A stretch of 64,000 bases of DNA from Flexivirga alba. Its GTDB lineage: Bacteria; Actinomycetota; Actinomycetes; Actinomycetales; Dermatophilaceae. Positions 53,498 to 63,050 of the stretch are shown here, in pieces; positions within the stretch are counted from its first letter, which is position 1; the number at the start of each line of letters is the position of its first letter. Under the pieces are notes generated by a model that saw only the letters and a list, made by a program, of their open reading frames with translations, made no database searches and was not told the origin of the DNA. The stretch spans positions 3,472,001 through 3,536,000 of the forward strand of contig NZ_JBHSWH010000001.1 in assembly GCF_042661025.1 (NCBI RefSeq), given 5' to 3'. Made by a program: the position numbers and the translations under genes.

Positions 53498-54427
53498 ATG
53501 CAACCTCGCCTCATGCTGCTCGATTCAGCGAGTCTCTACTTCCGAGCGTTCTATGGCGTGCCCGATCGGCGCGCCACACCGGATGCCATGCCTAACAACG
53601 CGATTCGCGGCTTCTTCGACATGATCGCGACACTCGTCACCGAGTATTCACCGACCGAGCTGGTGGCCTGCTGGGACAACGACTGGCGCCCGGCGTTCCG
53701 TGTCGAAGCGATCCCGTCATACAAGGCGCACCGGATGGTCGACGGCACGGACGGAGTCGAGGAGTCTCCGGACGACCTCACGCCGCAAGTGCCGGTCATC
53801 GTCGACGTGCTGTCCTCGATCGGCATCACCCGACTCGGTGTCGACGGTTACGAGGCCGACGACATCATCGGCACCTTGGCGGTCGGCGCGCACGGACGCG
53901 CCCAGGTCGACGTCGTGACCGGTGACCGTGACCTGTTTCAACTGGTCGACGACGCGCAGAGCGTGCGCGTGCTCTACACGGCGCGCGGCGGGGTGCGCGA
54001 CCCCGACCTGGTCGACCAGGCGTTCCTGGAGCGCAAATACGCGGTCGCCACCGGCGCGGCATACGCCGACATGGCCGTGCTGCGCGGGGACTCCAGCGAC
54101 GGGCTGCCCGGTGTCACGGGCATCGGCGAGAAGACCGCCGCAACCCTGATCAATCGGTATGGCGACCTTGCCACCCTGCGTGCCGCCATCGGCGATGGCG
54201 ACCCGCTGCTGAAGGGCGCGCAGCGGAAGCGACTGGAGGCGGCGGAGGCCTATCTGGATGCCGCACCGGCGGTCGTCGAAGTCGTCAAAAACATCACGCT
54301 GCCAACGGAATTCAGTGCCGCACTCCCCCAGACGATCGCCGAACCCGGGCGGTTACGCGAGCTGACCGTGCAGCACGACCTCACGACGCCGGTCTCGCGA
54401 CTGCTCAAGGCGTTGCAGTTGGCCTGA
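53498..54427 (+). CDS. 5'-3' exonuclease (polymerase I N-terminal/flap endonuclease family)
   Basis: A 309-residue protein. LMLLDSASLYFRAFYGVPDR, PTELVACWDNDWRPAFRVEA, VDGYEADDIIGTLAV, VVTGDRDLFQLVDD and the helix-hairpin-helix SSDGLPGVTGIGEKTAATLI are the expected metal and DNA-binding motifs. It is a stand-alone 5' nuclease, as in Mycobacterium Rv2090, which also lies beside helY and the tat genes. Confidence 0.9.
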   Translation: MQPRLMLLDSASLYFRAFYGVPDRRATPDAMPNNAIRGFFDMIATLVTEYSPTELVACWDNDWRPAFRVEAIPSYKAHRMVDGTDGVEESPDDLTPQVPVIVDVLSSIGITRLGVDGYEADDIIGTLAVGAHGRAQVDVVTGDRDLFQLVDDAQSVRVLYTARGGVRDPDLVDQAFLERKYAVATGAAYADMAVLRGDSSDGLPGVTGIGEKTAATLINRYGDLATLRAAIGDGDPLLKGAQRKRLEAAEAYLDAAPAVVEVVKNITLPTEFSAALPQTIAEPGRLRELTVQHDLTTPVSRLLKALQLA

Positions 54428-54437
54428 CGGCTCCGGG

Positions 54438-54986
54438 TTACTGGCGACGCGGGTTCCGAGGGTCGTTCGGCGGGAAGGTGCCGTCGTCGTCCCCACCGTC
54501 GTCCTGGTGGTAGAGCAGTTCGTTCAGTCGGACCTGGACGTCTTCGACATGCGGCACGTCGTGCAGCGGCACGCCGCGCTGCTCGCTGGCATCGCTGATG
54601 ATCAGCGTGCCGCAGCCGAAAATGCGGTCCAACAGGGTCTTTTCGTAGGACACGTCGTTGATCCGGTAGAGCGGGATGTCGCGTCCGGACTTGTTGATGA
54701 TGCCGCGGCGGGTGATCAGCCGGCGGTTGGTGATCACGTAGATGGTGGTCATCCAGCGCAGCACCGGCGCCAGCACGAAGACGCACAGGATGAGCAGTGC
54801 GACGATCCACACGGCCAGCGTCGCCCAGCCGGACCAGCCCTTGTCACTGAACCAGATCGACGCGGCCAGTGCGACGACGATGGTCACTACGCCGATGACC
54901 AAGGGGAAGAAGATCTCCTTGATGTGCGTGCGCAACTCCAGATCGATCTGTTCGCCGCGTGCGAGGTGCTTTGCCGAGAACGCCAT
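54438..54986 (-). CDS. PH (bPH2) domain-containing membrane protein
   Basis: A 182-residue protein with two transmembrane helices (FFPLVIGVVTIVVALAASIW and WATLAVWIVALLILCVFVLA) followed by a bPH2-type domain (VITNRRLITRRGIINKSGRD, IPLYRINDVSYEKTLLDRIF, GTLIISDASEQRGVPLHDV) and an acidic tail (DDGGDDDGTFPPND). Function unknown. It is the last gene of the helY-tat operon. Confidence 0.85.
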   Translation of the reverse strand: MAFSAKHLARGEQIDLELRTHIKEIFFPLVIGVVTIVVALAASIWFSDKGWSGWATLAVWIVALLILCVFVLAPVLRWMTTIYVITNRRLITRRGIINKSGRDIPLYRINDVSYEKTLLDRIFGCGTLIISDASEQRGVPLHDVPHVEDVQVRLNELLYHQDDGGDDDGTFPPNDPRNPRRQ

Positions 54987-55045
54987 GGCACGCATCCTGC
55001 CATGGCGCGCCTCAACCGCACTCGATTACACGCGGCGATGCCCGT

Positions 55046-57847
55046 CTAGTCCAAGCGATCGGCGGCGACGACGCCGCGCATCACCTTGTCAATGGCGGTG
55101 CGGGCGGTACGACGCACGCCCTCGTGCGGGGCCGCGTTGGCGATCTGGTCCAGCAGGTCCACCACCTGCTTGCAACGCCGCACGAAATCACCGGCGGACA
55201 TCTCGCTGTCCCGCAGCACGGTCTCGAGGCGGCCACCACTCGCCCAACGATGCATCACCCACGTCATACCGGGATCGACGTCGCCCATCGGGGTGAGGCC
55301 GAGCCGGCGCTGGGACTCCTGCAAGCCGCGGGTGATGTTCGTCATCTCGGCCAATGCGTCCCGAGTCTGTTCACCGGGGATGCGCGGCTCCTCGCTGCCG
55401 CCATCGCTGCGCCGGGCCTCGTAGACCAGTGCGCACACGACCGCTGCCAATGAAGGTGCGTCGAGCTTGCGCCATACGTCGTGCTCGAGACACTCAGCGG
55501 CGAGCAGGTCCTTCTCGGTGTAGATCCGCTGCAGCACCCGACCTTGATCGGTGACGGTCGCGCCGTCCTGGTCGAGATAGCCGAGCTCCGCCAGCAGGTC
55601 ACAGATCCGGTTGAAGGTGCGCGCGACCGAATGCGTCCGTCGGTCGACCTGCCGTTGCAGTCCATCGGTCTCGCGACGCAGCTTCCACCAGCGCTCTGCC
55701 CACCGCGCATGCTGCTCCCGGTAGGGGCAGTCGTCGCACGGGTGAGCCTTCAGTGCGGCCTGAAGCCGCTCAACCTCTGCCGTGGACGACTCCTGTGCGG
55801 CAGCTTCGGCAGCGCGCAGCTCGGCCGGGCTCGGCGGTGGCTCGTCGCGCAATTTGTTGCGCATCGACGCGGCCAGGTCGCGGCGTGCGCGCGGCGAGCG
55901 GCTCTGGAAACTGCGCGGAACGGGGATCCGGTTGACCGGCTCGACCACGTCGGCGACGTCGGTGTCGCTGAGCCGACGCAGCTGACCGTCGCCGTTGATG
56001 ATGGACGGCACCTCGCCGCTTCCGCCCTTGCCCCGCCCGGACGGAACGACCACGGCGTAGCCCGACCGTCGGCCCTCCGGCACCCGGACGATGTCGCCGG
56101 GCTCCAGCTGCTCCAGCGAGACCGCGGTTGCCGCGCGACGGCTGGCCGAACGCTGCTTCGCAGCGGACTTCTGCAGATCGGTGAGTTCCCTTCGCAGCGC
56201 GGCATATTCGGCGAAATCGCCCAGGTGGCAGCGCATCGCCTCGGCATACCCTTCCAGGGCTTCCTCGTTGCGATGTATGGCGCGCGCCGAGCCGACGACC
56301 GACCGGTCCGCCTGGAACTGCGCGAACGACTGCTCCAGAATCTGACCGGCTCGCCACCGGCCGACCTTGTCGACCAGATTGACCGCCATGTTGGACGTCG
56401 GCACGAAGGATGACCGCAACGGGTAGGTCCGGGTCGACGCCAGGCCACCGACCTCATGCGGGTCGACACCCGGCGCCCACAGCACGACCGCGTGCCCTTC
56501 GTAGTCGATGCCGCGGCGTCCGGCGCGACCGGTGAGCTGCGTGTATTCGGCCGGAGTGATGTCGGCGTGCGTCTCGCCGTTGTACTTCACCAGTCGCTCG
56601 ATCACCACAGTGCGTGCGGGCATGTTGATCCCCAGCGCCAGCGTCTCGGTCGCGAAAACCGCCTTGATCGTGCCGTCGGTGAAAAGCTCCTCGACGATCT
56701 CCCGGAAGATCGGCAGCATTCCCGCGTGGTGTGCTGCGAAGCCCCGGCTGAGGCCCTCGACGAAGTCGTAGTAGCCGAGCACCGCGAGATCATCTTCGGG
56801 CAGGCCGGCGACTCTTTCCTCGACGAGGCGACGCACTTTCACGCCCGCAGGGTCAGGGATCAGCTTGGTGCCCCAGGCAAGCAGCTGCGCGACAGCGCCC
56901 TCACAACCGGCCCGGCTGAAGATGAAGGTGATCGCCGGCAGCAGCCCGTCGTGGTCGAGCGCCTCGATGACCTGCGGGCGGCTGGGCCCCCGGCTGGGAC
57001 GACCGCCGCGGACGGGTCCGCGATCGGAGCCGCCTCTCGGTCGACCGCGACGCCCGCGCGGTGCTCCGGCGTCTTCTCGGCGGCCGTGACGCTGGTCGCG
57101 GCGTTCGCGGTCCATCTGGTCGATGCGTTGCAACAGATGGGGATTGACGCGCAGCTTCTCCCGGCCGTCGTCGACGAAGAGGTCCATCAGTGAGGGGCCG
57201 ACCATCATCTGCTGCCACAACGGCACCGGTCGATGCTCCTCGACGATCACCTCGGTGTCGCCGCGCACCTCGCGCAACCAGTCGCCGAACTCCTCGGCGT
57301 TGCTGACCGTCGCAGACAGGGAGATCAGCTGCACCGAGGGCGCCAGCATGACGATGACTTCTTCCCAGACCGCACCGCGGAACCGGTCGGCGAGGTAGTG
57401 CACCTCGTCCATCACCACGAAGCCCAGCCGACCCAGCGTCGCGGAGCCGGCATAGATCATGTTGCGCAGCACTTCGGTGGTCATCACCACGATCGGCGCC
57501 TCGCCGTTGATCGACGAGTCCCCGGTCAGCAGACCGACGTTCTCGGAACCGTGCCGAGCCACCAGATCGGCATACTTCTGGTTCGACAGCGCCTTGATCG
57601 GCGTCGTGTAGAAGGTCTTGCGATTGGTGTGCAGCGCCAGGTATGCCGCGAACTCTCCGACGATCGTCTTGCCCGACCCGGTCGGCGCCGCGACCAGCAC
57701 ACTGCGACCGGACTGCACGGCTTCGATCCCGAGACGCTGGAAGTCATCGAACGGGAAGTCGTACCCGGCCGCGAAGCGGTCGAAGTGCGTCGAGTCGAAC
57801 CCCCGCTGGGCGGCGGAAATCTCCTGGCGTTCCACGGAATCCGGCAT
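55046..57847 (-). CDS. helY: DEAD/DEAH-box RNA helicase HelY (Ski2/Mtr4-like)
   Basis: A 933-residue superfamily 2 helicase. Walker A is VLVAAPTGSGKTIVGEFAAY, motif II MDEVHYLADRFRG (DEVH), motif III ISLSATVSNAEEF, and motif VI TGRAGRRGIDYEGHAVV. An Arg/Gly-rich insertion lies at about 235-275. The C-terminal DSHCT region has CDDCPYREQHARW and helices to the end. It probably acts in RNA decay or processing. It follows the tat genes as in Mycobacterium. Confidence 0.93.
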   Translation of the reverse strand: MPDSVERQEISAAQRGFDSTHFDRFAAGYDFPFDDFQRLGIEAVQSGRSVLVAAPTGSGKTIVGEFAAYLALHTNRKTFYTTPIKALSNQKYADLVARHGSENVGLLTGDSSINGEAPIVVMTTEVLRNMIYAGSATLGRLGFVVMDEVHYLADRFRGAVWEEVIVMLAPSVQLISLSATVSNAEEFGDWLREVRGDTEVIVEEHRPVPLWQQMMVGPSLMDLFVDDGREKLRVNPHLLQRIDQMDRERRDQRHGRREDAGAPRGRRGRPRGGSDRGPVRGGRPSRGPSRPQVIEALDHDGLLPAITFIFSRAGCEGAVAQLLAWGTKLIPDPAGVKVRRLVEERVAGLPEDDLAVLGYYDFVEGLSRGFAAHHAGMLPIFREIVEELFTDGTIKAVFATETLALGINMPARTVVIERLVKYNGETHADITPAEYTQLTGRAGRRGIDYEGHAVVLWAPGVDPHEVGGLASTRTYPLRSSFVPTSNMAVNLVDKVGRWRAGQILEQSFAQFQADRSVVGSARAIHRNEEALEGYAEAMRCHLGDFAEYAALRRELTDLQKSAAKQRSASRRAATAVSLEQLEPGDIVRVPEGRRSGYAVVVPSGRGKGGSGEVPSIINGDGQLRRLSDTDVADVVEPVNRIPVPRSFQSRSPRARRDLAASMRNKLRDEPPPSPAELRAAEAAAQESSTAEVERLQAALKAHPCDDCPYREQHARWAERWWKLRRETDGLQRQVDRRTHSVARTFNRICDLLAELGYLDQDGATVTDQGRVLQRIYTEKDLLAAECLEHDVWRKLDAPSLAAVVCALVYEARRSDGGSEEPRIPGEQTRDALAEMTNITRGLQESQRRLGLTPMGDVDPGMTWVMHRWASGGRLETVLRDSEMSAGDFVRRCKQVVDLLDQIANAAPHEGVRRTARTAIDKVMRGVVAADRLD

Positions 57848-57873
57848 GTCGGAAGGTTACTTCGACCCTTCGG

Positions 57874-58722
57874 TTAGAGTTGGGACTTTTCGTCGTCCGG
57901 CACGTCGAGCCACTCGGAGCGGGCTTTCTCCTCCTTGCCGGCGCGGCGCCGGTCGAGGTACATGCACACGACGCATGCTCCGAAGTAGAGGACGATCATC
58001 GGCACCATCAGAGCGAGCATCGACCACGCGTCCGGTGCCGGGCTCATCACAGCGGAGAAGACCGCGATGACCATCACTGCCACCCGCCAGCCCTTGAGCA
58101 TGACGCGCCCGGGGAAGACCCGGATCTGGTTGAGGCCGACGAGGAATACCGGCAGCAGGAACGCCAGACCAAACGCGACGACGAATTTGGTGACGAAACT
58201 GACGTACTTCTGAGCGTCGGTGAGGTTGTAGATGGGTGTGTGACCCGCGCCCTTGACCTGGGGCGTACTGCCCATCAAGAAGTCGACGGCGTTGGTGATC
58301 GCGAAGTGCGAGACGTAGCAGCCGAGCGCGAAAAGAGGCACCGCCGCCGCCATGAAGGCGATGCTGACGCGCTTCTCCTTCTTGGTCAGGCCGGGTGCCA
58401 GGAAAGCCCAGATCTGCCACAGCCATATCGGGCAGGTCACGATGACACCGCTCCACAAGGAGATCTTCAGCTTGATGCTGAACGGCTCAGTCACACCACC
58501 GTTACCGAAGTTGAGGCCGACGACCGCAAGATTGTGACGGGCCTGCACCGTGCGCAGCGGCGACTCCACCCAGCCGTAAATGGTGTCGTAGTAGATCCAC
58601 GCCACGATGGCCCCGATGACGATCGCGATCGCCGCAACCAGAGCACGTCGGCGGAACTCACGGAAGTGTTCGCCGAGGGACATCCGGGCGTCCGGATTGT
58701 CCTTACGCCTCAATAGGGCCAT
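57874..58722 (-). CDS. tatC: Sec-independent protein translocase TatC
   Basis: A 282-residue protein with six membrane segments. The N-terminal MSLGEHFREFRRRALVAAIA and the conserved EPFSIKLKISLWSGVIVTCP, IWLWQIWAFLAPGLTKKEKR and FGLAFLLPVFLVGLNQ are TatC hallmarks. It is the twin-arginine receptor and forms the translocase with TatA. It lies 44 bp after tatA; no tatB is present in this window. Confidence 0.96.
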   Translation of the reverse strand: MALLRRKDNPDARMSLGEHFREFRRRALVAAIAIVIGAIVAWIYYDTIYGWVESPLRTVQARHNLAVVGLNFGNGGVTEPFSIKLKISLWSGVIVTCPIWLWQIWAFLAPGLTKKEKRVSIAFMAAAVPLFALGCYVSHFAITNAVDFLMGSTPQVKGAGHTPIYNLTDAQKYVSFVTKFVVAFGLAFLLPVFLVGLNQIRVFPGRVMLKGWRVAVMVIAVFSAVMSPAPDAWSMLALMVPMIVLYFGACVVCMYLDRRRAGKEEKARSEWLDVPDDEKSQL

Positions 58723-58766
58723 ATGTTCTGTGTCGTCCTGCGCAGTAGGTCCCTACGGGACGGTGA

Positions 58767-59222
58767 TCAGTTGCCGTTGCCCGCGTTGTTGCCGTGTTGT
58801 GGATAGCCCGCAGGCGCCTGCGGCTGAGCCGGCTGCTGGGGCTGCGGCTGGTATCCGGGCTGGCCGGGCTGCGGCTGCTGGTAACCCTGCTGGCCGGGCT
58901 GCGGCTGCTGGTAACCCTGCTGGCCGGGCTGCGGCTGGTAGCCCTGCTGCGGAGCGGCCTGCTGGCCCTGCTGCGGGTAGCCGGACGCGCCGGGGACCGG
59001 CGCCTCGCCGGGAGCACTGCCGGTCTGCGGCTGGGTCTGGCCGGGCACCGTCTGGCCGGAGGCAGAGCTCTTGTCGTCGTCGACACCCAGCTCGCTCTTG
59101 AGGATGCGCGCCGAACGGCCAAGGCTGCGCGCTGCGTCGGGCAGCTTCTTCCAGCCGAAGAGGATGACCACGATGAGCACGAGGATAAGGAGGTGCCACG
59201 GCTCTAGGGCTCCACGAAACAT
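58767..59222 (-). CDS. tatA: Sec-independent protein translocase TatA with Q/P/G-rich tail
   Basis: A 151-residue protein. The TatA core is MFRGALEPWHLLILVLIVVI LFGWKKLPDAARSLGRSARI, one transmembrane helix, the LFGxKKLP hinge and an amphipathic helix. The rest is a low-complexity tail rich in Gln, Pro, Gly and Tyr with 10-residue repeats (QQGYQQPQPG). ATG 59222 has AGGAG five bases upstream. The tail is longer than usual for TatA. Confidence 0.94.
   Translation of the reverse strand: MFRGALEPWHLLILVLIVVILFGWKKLPDAARSLGRSARILKSELGVDDDKSSASGQTVPGQTQPQTGSAPGEAPVPGASGYPQQGQQAAPQQGYQPQPGQQGYQQPQPGQQGYQQPQPGQPGYQPQPQQPAQPQAPAGYPQHGNNAGNGN
58861..58920 (-). repeat. 30-bp tandem repeat within tatA
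   Basis: Two identical 30-bp units (58861-58890 and 58891-58920), flanked by degenerate partial copies. Each encodes ten residues of the TatA tail, so unit number can change without breaking the frame. Confidence 0.9.
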
Positions 59223-59274
59223 AACTAGCTCCTGAAAGTTTGAGTGCGCGAACAAGCGGCGTTCCGCACCGTCA

Positions 59275-59598
59275 TCACCACTCTACGTGATGCGCCCACT
59301 CCGGGCGCCGCGACTTGCGGCGAGCTTCGCGCTGGGCGCGTTGCTGCGCCTTGAGGTCAGACCGGTGTCGTCGCAATTGTGCCGGATCCTGGAGCACCGC
59401 AAGGTCATCGACGCTGCGCAGTTGCTCGTCCAGCGTGTCAATTTTCGCCTCGATCGCGGCCAGTTGCTCCTGGGCGATGGCCAGCTCAGACCCCAACCGC
59501 TTCAACGGCGCCCACAGTCGCCATACCCGCCAGCCGAGGTAGGCGGTGCCGAGCACGGCGAGCAGGATCCAGAGCAACACCCATTGCCACCAACTCAC
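59275..59598 (-). CDS. Small membrane-anchored coiled-coil protein
   Basis: A 107-residue protein. An N-terminal helix (WQWVLLWILLAVLGTAYLGW) is followed by a heptad-like helical region (LKRLGSELAIAQEQLAAIEA, KIDTLDEQLRSV) and a basic tail (QREARRKSRRPEWAHHVEW). GTG 59598 overlaps the PafC stop by 4 bp. No known family; conserved position between pafC and tatA suggests an envelope or translocase role. Confidence 0.7.
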   Translation of the reverse strand: MSWWQWVLLWILLAVLGTAYLGWRVWRLWAPLKRLGSELAIAQEQLAAIEAKIDTLDEQLRSVDDLAVLQDPAQLRRHRSDLKAQQRAQREARRKSRRPEWAHHVEW

Positions 59599-60560
59599 GA
59601 CTGGTATGCCGCCAATGCGGCGCGGGCACCGTCCGCGACCTCGGTGCGCAAGGCGACCGGCTCCAGCACCCGTGCGGACTCCCCCAGCCGCCACATCAGC
59701 TGACGCAGCCATCGCAGATCGGCGGTGCGGAACGTCGCAGTGAGCACGCCGTCGGAGCCACGCTCAACGGTGTCGACCGGGTAGTAGTCGACGACCCAGG
59801 CAGCGTCCGGCGACAACTCGACGACCGCCGTCAGGTCGTCGGGCCCCGGCGTGAACAAACCGGATCCGAGGTCACGCGGGCGCGCTTCAGTCGGCGGAGT
59901 CCCGTCGACGTCGAGCACCTCCACCTCCGCGACGCGGTCTAGCCGGAAGAGCCGGACGTCGTTGGCCCGGTGGCACCAGCCCTCGAGGTACCAGTTGCCG
60001 TCGAGTGAGACGACCCGCATCGGGTCGACGTCTCGTTCGGTCGTCTCGTCACGTGACGGCACGACGTAGTGCAGATGCAGCCGCTTGTGCCCGGCCACCG
60101 CTGCTCGCATCGCAGTCAGCGTCTCGGAGGGCACCTCGGACTCCAGCGCGATCCGCACCCGGTCACTCGCGGCACCCGAGTCACCAGCAGCCTCAACCAA
60201 TTTCGCGAGAGCCCGGTCGACCGCATCGCGCTCCCCGAGGCCGGGGACCGCTGCCAACGTGCGCAGCCCCACGATCAGTGCGGTGGCTTCGTCCAAGCCG
60301 AGCCGCAGCGGCCGCGCGATCGTCTCCGCATTGCGCAGGAAGACCCGGCCCTCCTCCCATTCGGCCTCGATCAGGTCGTCGGGCATGTGGCCGGGCGTGC
60401 CGCAGACGAAGAGCAACGCCAGGTCGGCTTCGACCTGCTCGGTCGTCACGCCGAGCTCTTGCGCCGCCTCGGCGATGTCGATGCCCTGCCGGTTGACCAG
60501 CCAGGGCACCATCGTCAAGAGCCGGCCGAGTCGTGCGGTGGCGCTCTCGGGATTGGCCAT
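59595..60560 (-). CDS. pafC: PafC-like WYL-domain transcriptional regulator
   Basis: A 321-residue WYL protein. An N-terminal helical HTH-like region (MVPWLVNRQGIDIAEAAQEL) precedes the WYL domain, LHLHYVVPSRDETTERDVDP, MRVVSLDGNWYLEGWCHRAN and VRLFRLDRVAEVEVL. PafB and PafC form a heterodimer that controls the DNA-damage response in mycobacteria. ATG overlaps the pafB stop. Confidence 0.9.
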   Translation of the reverse strand: MANPESATARLGRLLTMVPWLVNRQGIDIAEAAQELGVTTEQVEADLALLFVCGTPGHMPDDLIEAEWEEGRVFLRNAETIARPLRLGLDEATALIVGLRTLAAVPGLGERDAVDRALAKLVEAAGDSGAASDRVRIALESEVPSETLTAMRAAVAGHKRLHLHYVVPSRDETTERDVDPMRVVSLDGNWYLEGWCHRANDVRLFRLDRVAEVEVLDVDGTPPTEARPRDLGSGLFTPGPDDLTAVVELSPDAAWVVDYYPVDTVERGSDGVLTATFRTADLRWLRQLMWRLGESARVLEPVALRTEVADGARAALAAYQS

Positions 60561-61534
60561 CACGCGTCTCCGTTCCGGTTGAGCGCACCGCGCAGGCGCC
60601 ATACGACCTGATCCACCAGCTCCGGTGGTGACAGCACACGGACGGCCGGGCCGAACCCGGCGATCTCGTCCGCGAAGGCGCCGGGATCGGTGAAGTCGAG
60701 CACGAGCCGGGTCCCGGACTCGTCCTGATCAGCCAGTTTCGCGCGTCGGCGCAGGGTGTTGCCGGCGCCCTCGTGCACGAGCACGACGGCTTCGGCGGGC
60801 GGGGTGCTCTCGGTGCCGTCGATCATCGCGACTGGGTCGTGGTCGGCCGGCACGTCATACGCACCCGGCTTCCCGACCCGCTTGACTGCTCCGTCGATAC
60901 GGCCGAGTCGGAAGACCCGCGGAGCATCTCGGTCGAGGTCGAATCCCGTGACGTACCAACGGCCGTGCCAGTTTGCGACTCCCCAGGGTTGTAGCCGCCG
61001 AGGAGTCGAGTCGCCGCCCGCCTTGCGGTAGGCGAAGCCGATTGCCTGGCGTCGCAGCACCGCGTCCTTGACGGTGTTGAAGGCCGGCTCGGTGGTGCTG
61101 ACCCGTGGCTCGAGTCCGACGAGCGAGTTGACGTCGCGCTCGACCTCGGCGGCTTCCAGCTTGCGCAGTGCGGTCGCTGCGGCCCCGGCGAGGCTGGCCT
61201 GCTGCCAAGTCCGGCTGGCCAGGCCGAGCACTGCGAACTCATCCGGCTCGAAACTCAGCTCCGGCAATGCGTATTCGCGACGGTCGATGCGGTAGCCGGT
61301 CTCGTCGTCGAAGAACGCGTCGAGCGGCTCCATCCGCAGCGGTATGCCGAGCTCTCGCAGCTCGTCCTTGTCGCGCTCGAACATTCGGTCGAAGGCTTCG
61401 TCGGAGGCTGCCTCGCCATACTGCGGCACGGCATCGCGGATGCGCGCCTTGGACAGCGGTTGCCGGGTGTAGAGCAGGCAGATCACCAGATTGAGCAGCC
61501 GCTCGGTCTTGGCAGCGGGTGACGGAGAAGCCAT
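60560..61534 (-). CDS. pafB: PafB-like WYL-domain transcriptional regulator
   Basis: A 324-residue WYL protein: winged-helix start (TERLLNLVICLLYTRQPLSK), FDRMFERDKDELRELGIPLR, and WYL core IGFAYRKAGGDSTPRRLQPW, GVANWHGRWYVTGFDLDRDA, PRVFRLGRIDG. It pairs with PafC. In many actinobacteria pafA lies directly upstream; here a CDF transporter and FKBP genes are in that place. Confidence 0.9.
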   Translation of the reverse strand: MASPSPAAKTERLLNLVICLLYTRQPLSKARIRDAVPQYGEAASDEAFDRMFERDKDELRELGIPLRMEPLDAFFDDETGYRIDRREYALPELSFEPDEFAVLGLASRTWQQASLAGAAATALRKLEAAEVERDVNSLVGLEPRVSTTEPAFNTVKDAVLRRQAIGFAYRKAGGDSTPRRLQPWGVANWHGRWYVTGFDLDRDAPRVFRLGRIDGAVKRVGKPGAYDVPADHDPVAMIDGTESTPPAEAVVLVHEGAGNTLRRRAKLADQDESGTRLVLDFTDPGAFADEIAGFGPAVRVLSPPELVDQVVWRLRGALNRNGDA

Positions 61535-61575
61535 GAACGAAACGCTATCTCATGTCCGGACGGATGTACGACACG

Positions 61576-62574
61576 TCAGACCGTCGGGGTGGGGTCGTCG
61601 ATCGTCAGGGACGGCTCGTCATCGGCCGACAGGCTCAGTACCGTGCCGGCGACGGCCGGATTGGCGGTGACCTTCGCCTCCAGAGCACGCAGGCGGTTGG
61701 CGACAATGTGCTCGGCGCGGTCACCGGCCAGGTCGACGTCGCCGACGACATAAACCTTGCGCGGACCGACGAATTCCAGCCGCAAGTAGGTGACCCGGGC
61801 GACCTCCGGGAGGGCGAGCAACGCACGCAGTGCGGCCCGGCGGACCTCCGGAGACACCTCTTCACCGACCAGGAAGCCGACGTTGCGCCGGATCAGGATG
61901 ACGGCGACGACGCCCAGCACGCAGCCCACCAGGATCGAGCCGATTGCGTCCGGGGTCGGCGAACCGGTGAGCTGGTGCAGTCCGAGCCCTCCGCCTGCCA
62001 GCACCAGGCCGACGAGTGCGGCGGCGTCCTCGGCGAAGACCGCGCGCAGCGTGGGGTCCGAGGTGGCCAGCACGTGCTCAAGCAACTCGCGGTCGTAATG
62101 CGTGGCCTCGCCGCGGGCCTGTCGCACGGATTGCAGGAACGAGAAGCCTTCGAGGACGAATGCGATCGCCAGCACGATGTAGCCGATCAGGTAGTCGCTG
62201 GCGGCCTCCGGGCTGATGAGCGCCTGTATGCCGTGCCAGATCGACACCGCTGCACCTGCGACGAAGAGCCCCAGCGCAGCGAAGAGCGACCAGACGTAAG
62301 CCTCTCGGCCGTAGCCCAAGGGGTGCTGGGGGTCGGCCTCCTTGCGCGAGCGCTTGTCGGCAAACAGCAGGAAGACCTCGTTGCCGGCATCCGCCCACGA
62401 GTGCGCGGCCTCGGCCACCAGGGACGCCGACGCGGTGATGACCGCGGCGATGGTCTTGGCGATTGCGACGAGCGTGTTGGCGACCAACGCGATGACGACG
62501 GTGAGGGTGCTTTCTCCCCCACCGTCGTCATTGGCCTTGATACCGACGTTGAGCTCGTCGTGTGGCTGCGTCAT
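61576..62574 (-). CDS. Cation diffusion facilitator family transporter
   Basis: A 332-residue CDF protein. VIALVANTLVAIAKTIAAVI and SLVAEAAHSWADAGNEVFLL hold the metal-binding His and Asp (HSWAD) of TM2; DPTLRAVFAEDAAALVGLVL provides TM5 with EDAAA in place of the more usual HxxxD-type site. A cytoplasmic domain follows from about 245. It exports divalent metals, probably Zn, Mn or Fe. Confidence 0.87.
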   Translation of the reverse strand: MTQPHDELNVGIKANDDGGGESTLTVVIALVANTLVAIAKTIAAVITASASLVAEAAHSWADAGNEVFLLFADKRSRKEADPQHPLGYGREAYVWSLFAALGLFVAGAAVSIWHGIQALISPEAASDYLIGYIVLAIAFVLEGFSFLQSVRQARGEATHYDRELLEHVLATSDPTLRAVFAEDAAALVGLVLAGGGLGLHQLTGSPTPDAIGSILVGCVLGVVAVILIRRNVGFLVGEEVSPEVRRAALRALLALPEVARVTYLRLEFVGPRKVYVVGDVDLAGDRAEHIVANRLRALEAKVTANPAVAGTVLSLSADDEPSLTIDDPTPTV

Positions 62575-62596
62575 ACAGCCACGCTATCGGCCCGGA

Positions 62597-63016
62597 TTAC
62601 CTCAGGCCGAAGGCCCGACCTGCACCCGGCTTCTTGGTCGACACCAGGTCGACGACGAAGATCAGTGTCTCGTTCGGACCGATCGCGCCGCCGGCGCCCT
62701 GCTCGCCATACGCCAGGTGCGGCGGGATGGTCAGCTTGCGACGACCACCGACCTTCATGCCGACGATGCCCTGGTCCCAGCCCGGGATGACCTGGCCGAC
62801 GCCGACCTGGAAGTCCAGCGGTGCACCGCGGTTCCAGGAAGCGTCGAACTCCTCGCCGGAGGACCAGGCGACACCCACGTAGTGCGCCTGGATCTGGTCT
62901 CCGGTCTGCGCCTCGGCACCGTCACCGGCGCTGAGGTCTTCGATGACCAACTCGGTGGGCGGCTCGGCACCCGGGAAGTCGATCTCCGGCTTGGTGGTGT
63001 TGGGGTCGAACGGCAT
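62597..63016 (-). CDS. FKBP-type peptidyl-prolyl isomerase
   Basis: A 139-residue single-domain FKBP. VIEDLSAGDGAEAQTGDQI, AHYVGVAWSSGEEFDASWNR, FQVGVGQVIPGWDQGIVGMK and LTIPPHLAYGEQGAGGAIGP with ETLIFVVDLV match the fold; active-site Tyr, Asp, Trp and Phe are present. No signal peptide, so cytoplasmic. Confidence 0.94.
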   Translation of the reverse strand: MPFDPNTTKPEIDFPGAEPPTELVIEDLSAGDGAEAQTGDQIQAHYVGVAWSSGEEFDASWNRGAPLDFQVGVGQVIPGWDQGIVGMKVGGRRKLTIPPHLAYGEQGAGGAIGPNETLIFVVDLVSTKKPGAGRAFGLR

Positions 63017-63050
63017 GGCTTCCTCGCTTCGTGTGTGGTGTCGGGCTGGG

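Noticed and set aside
58861..58920. CRISPR-like repeats
   Set aside because: The two 30-bp units are directly adjacent without spacers and are in frame within tatA.
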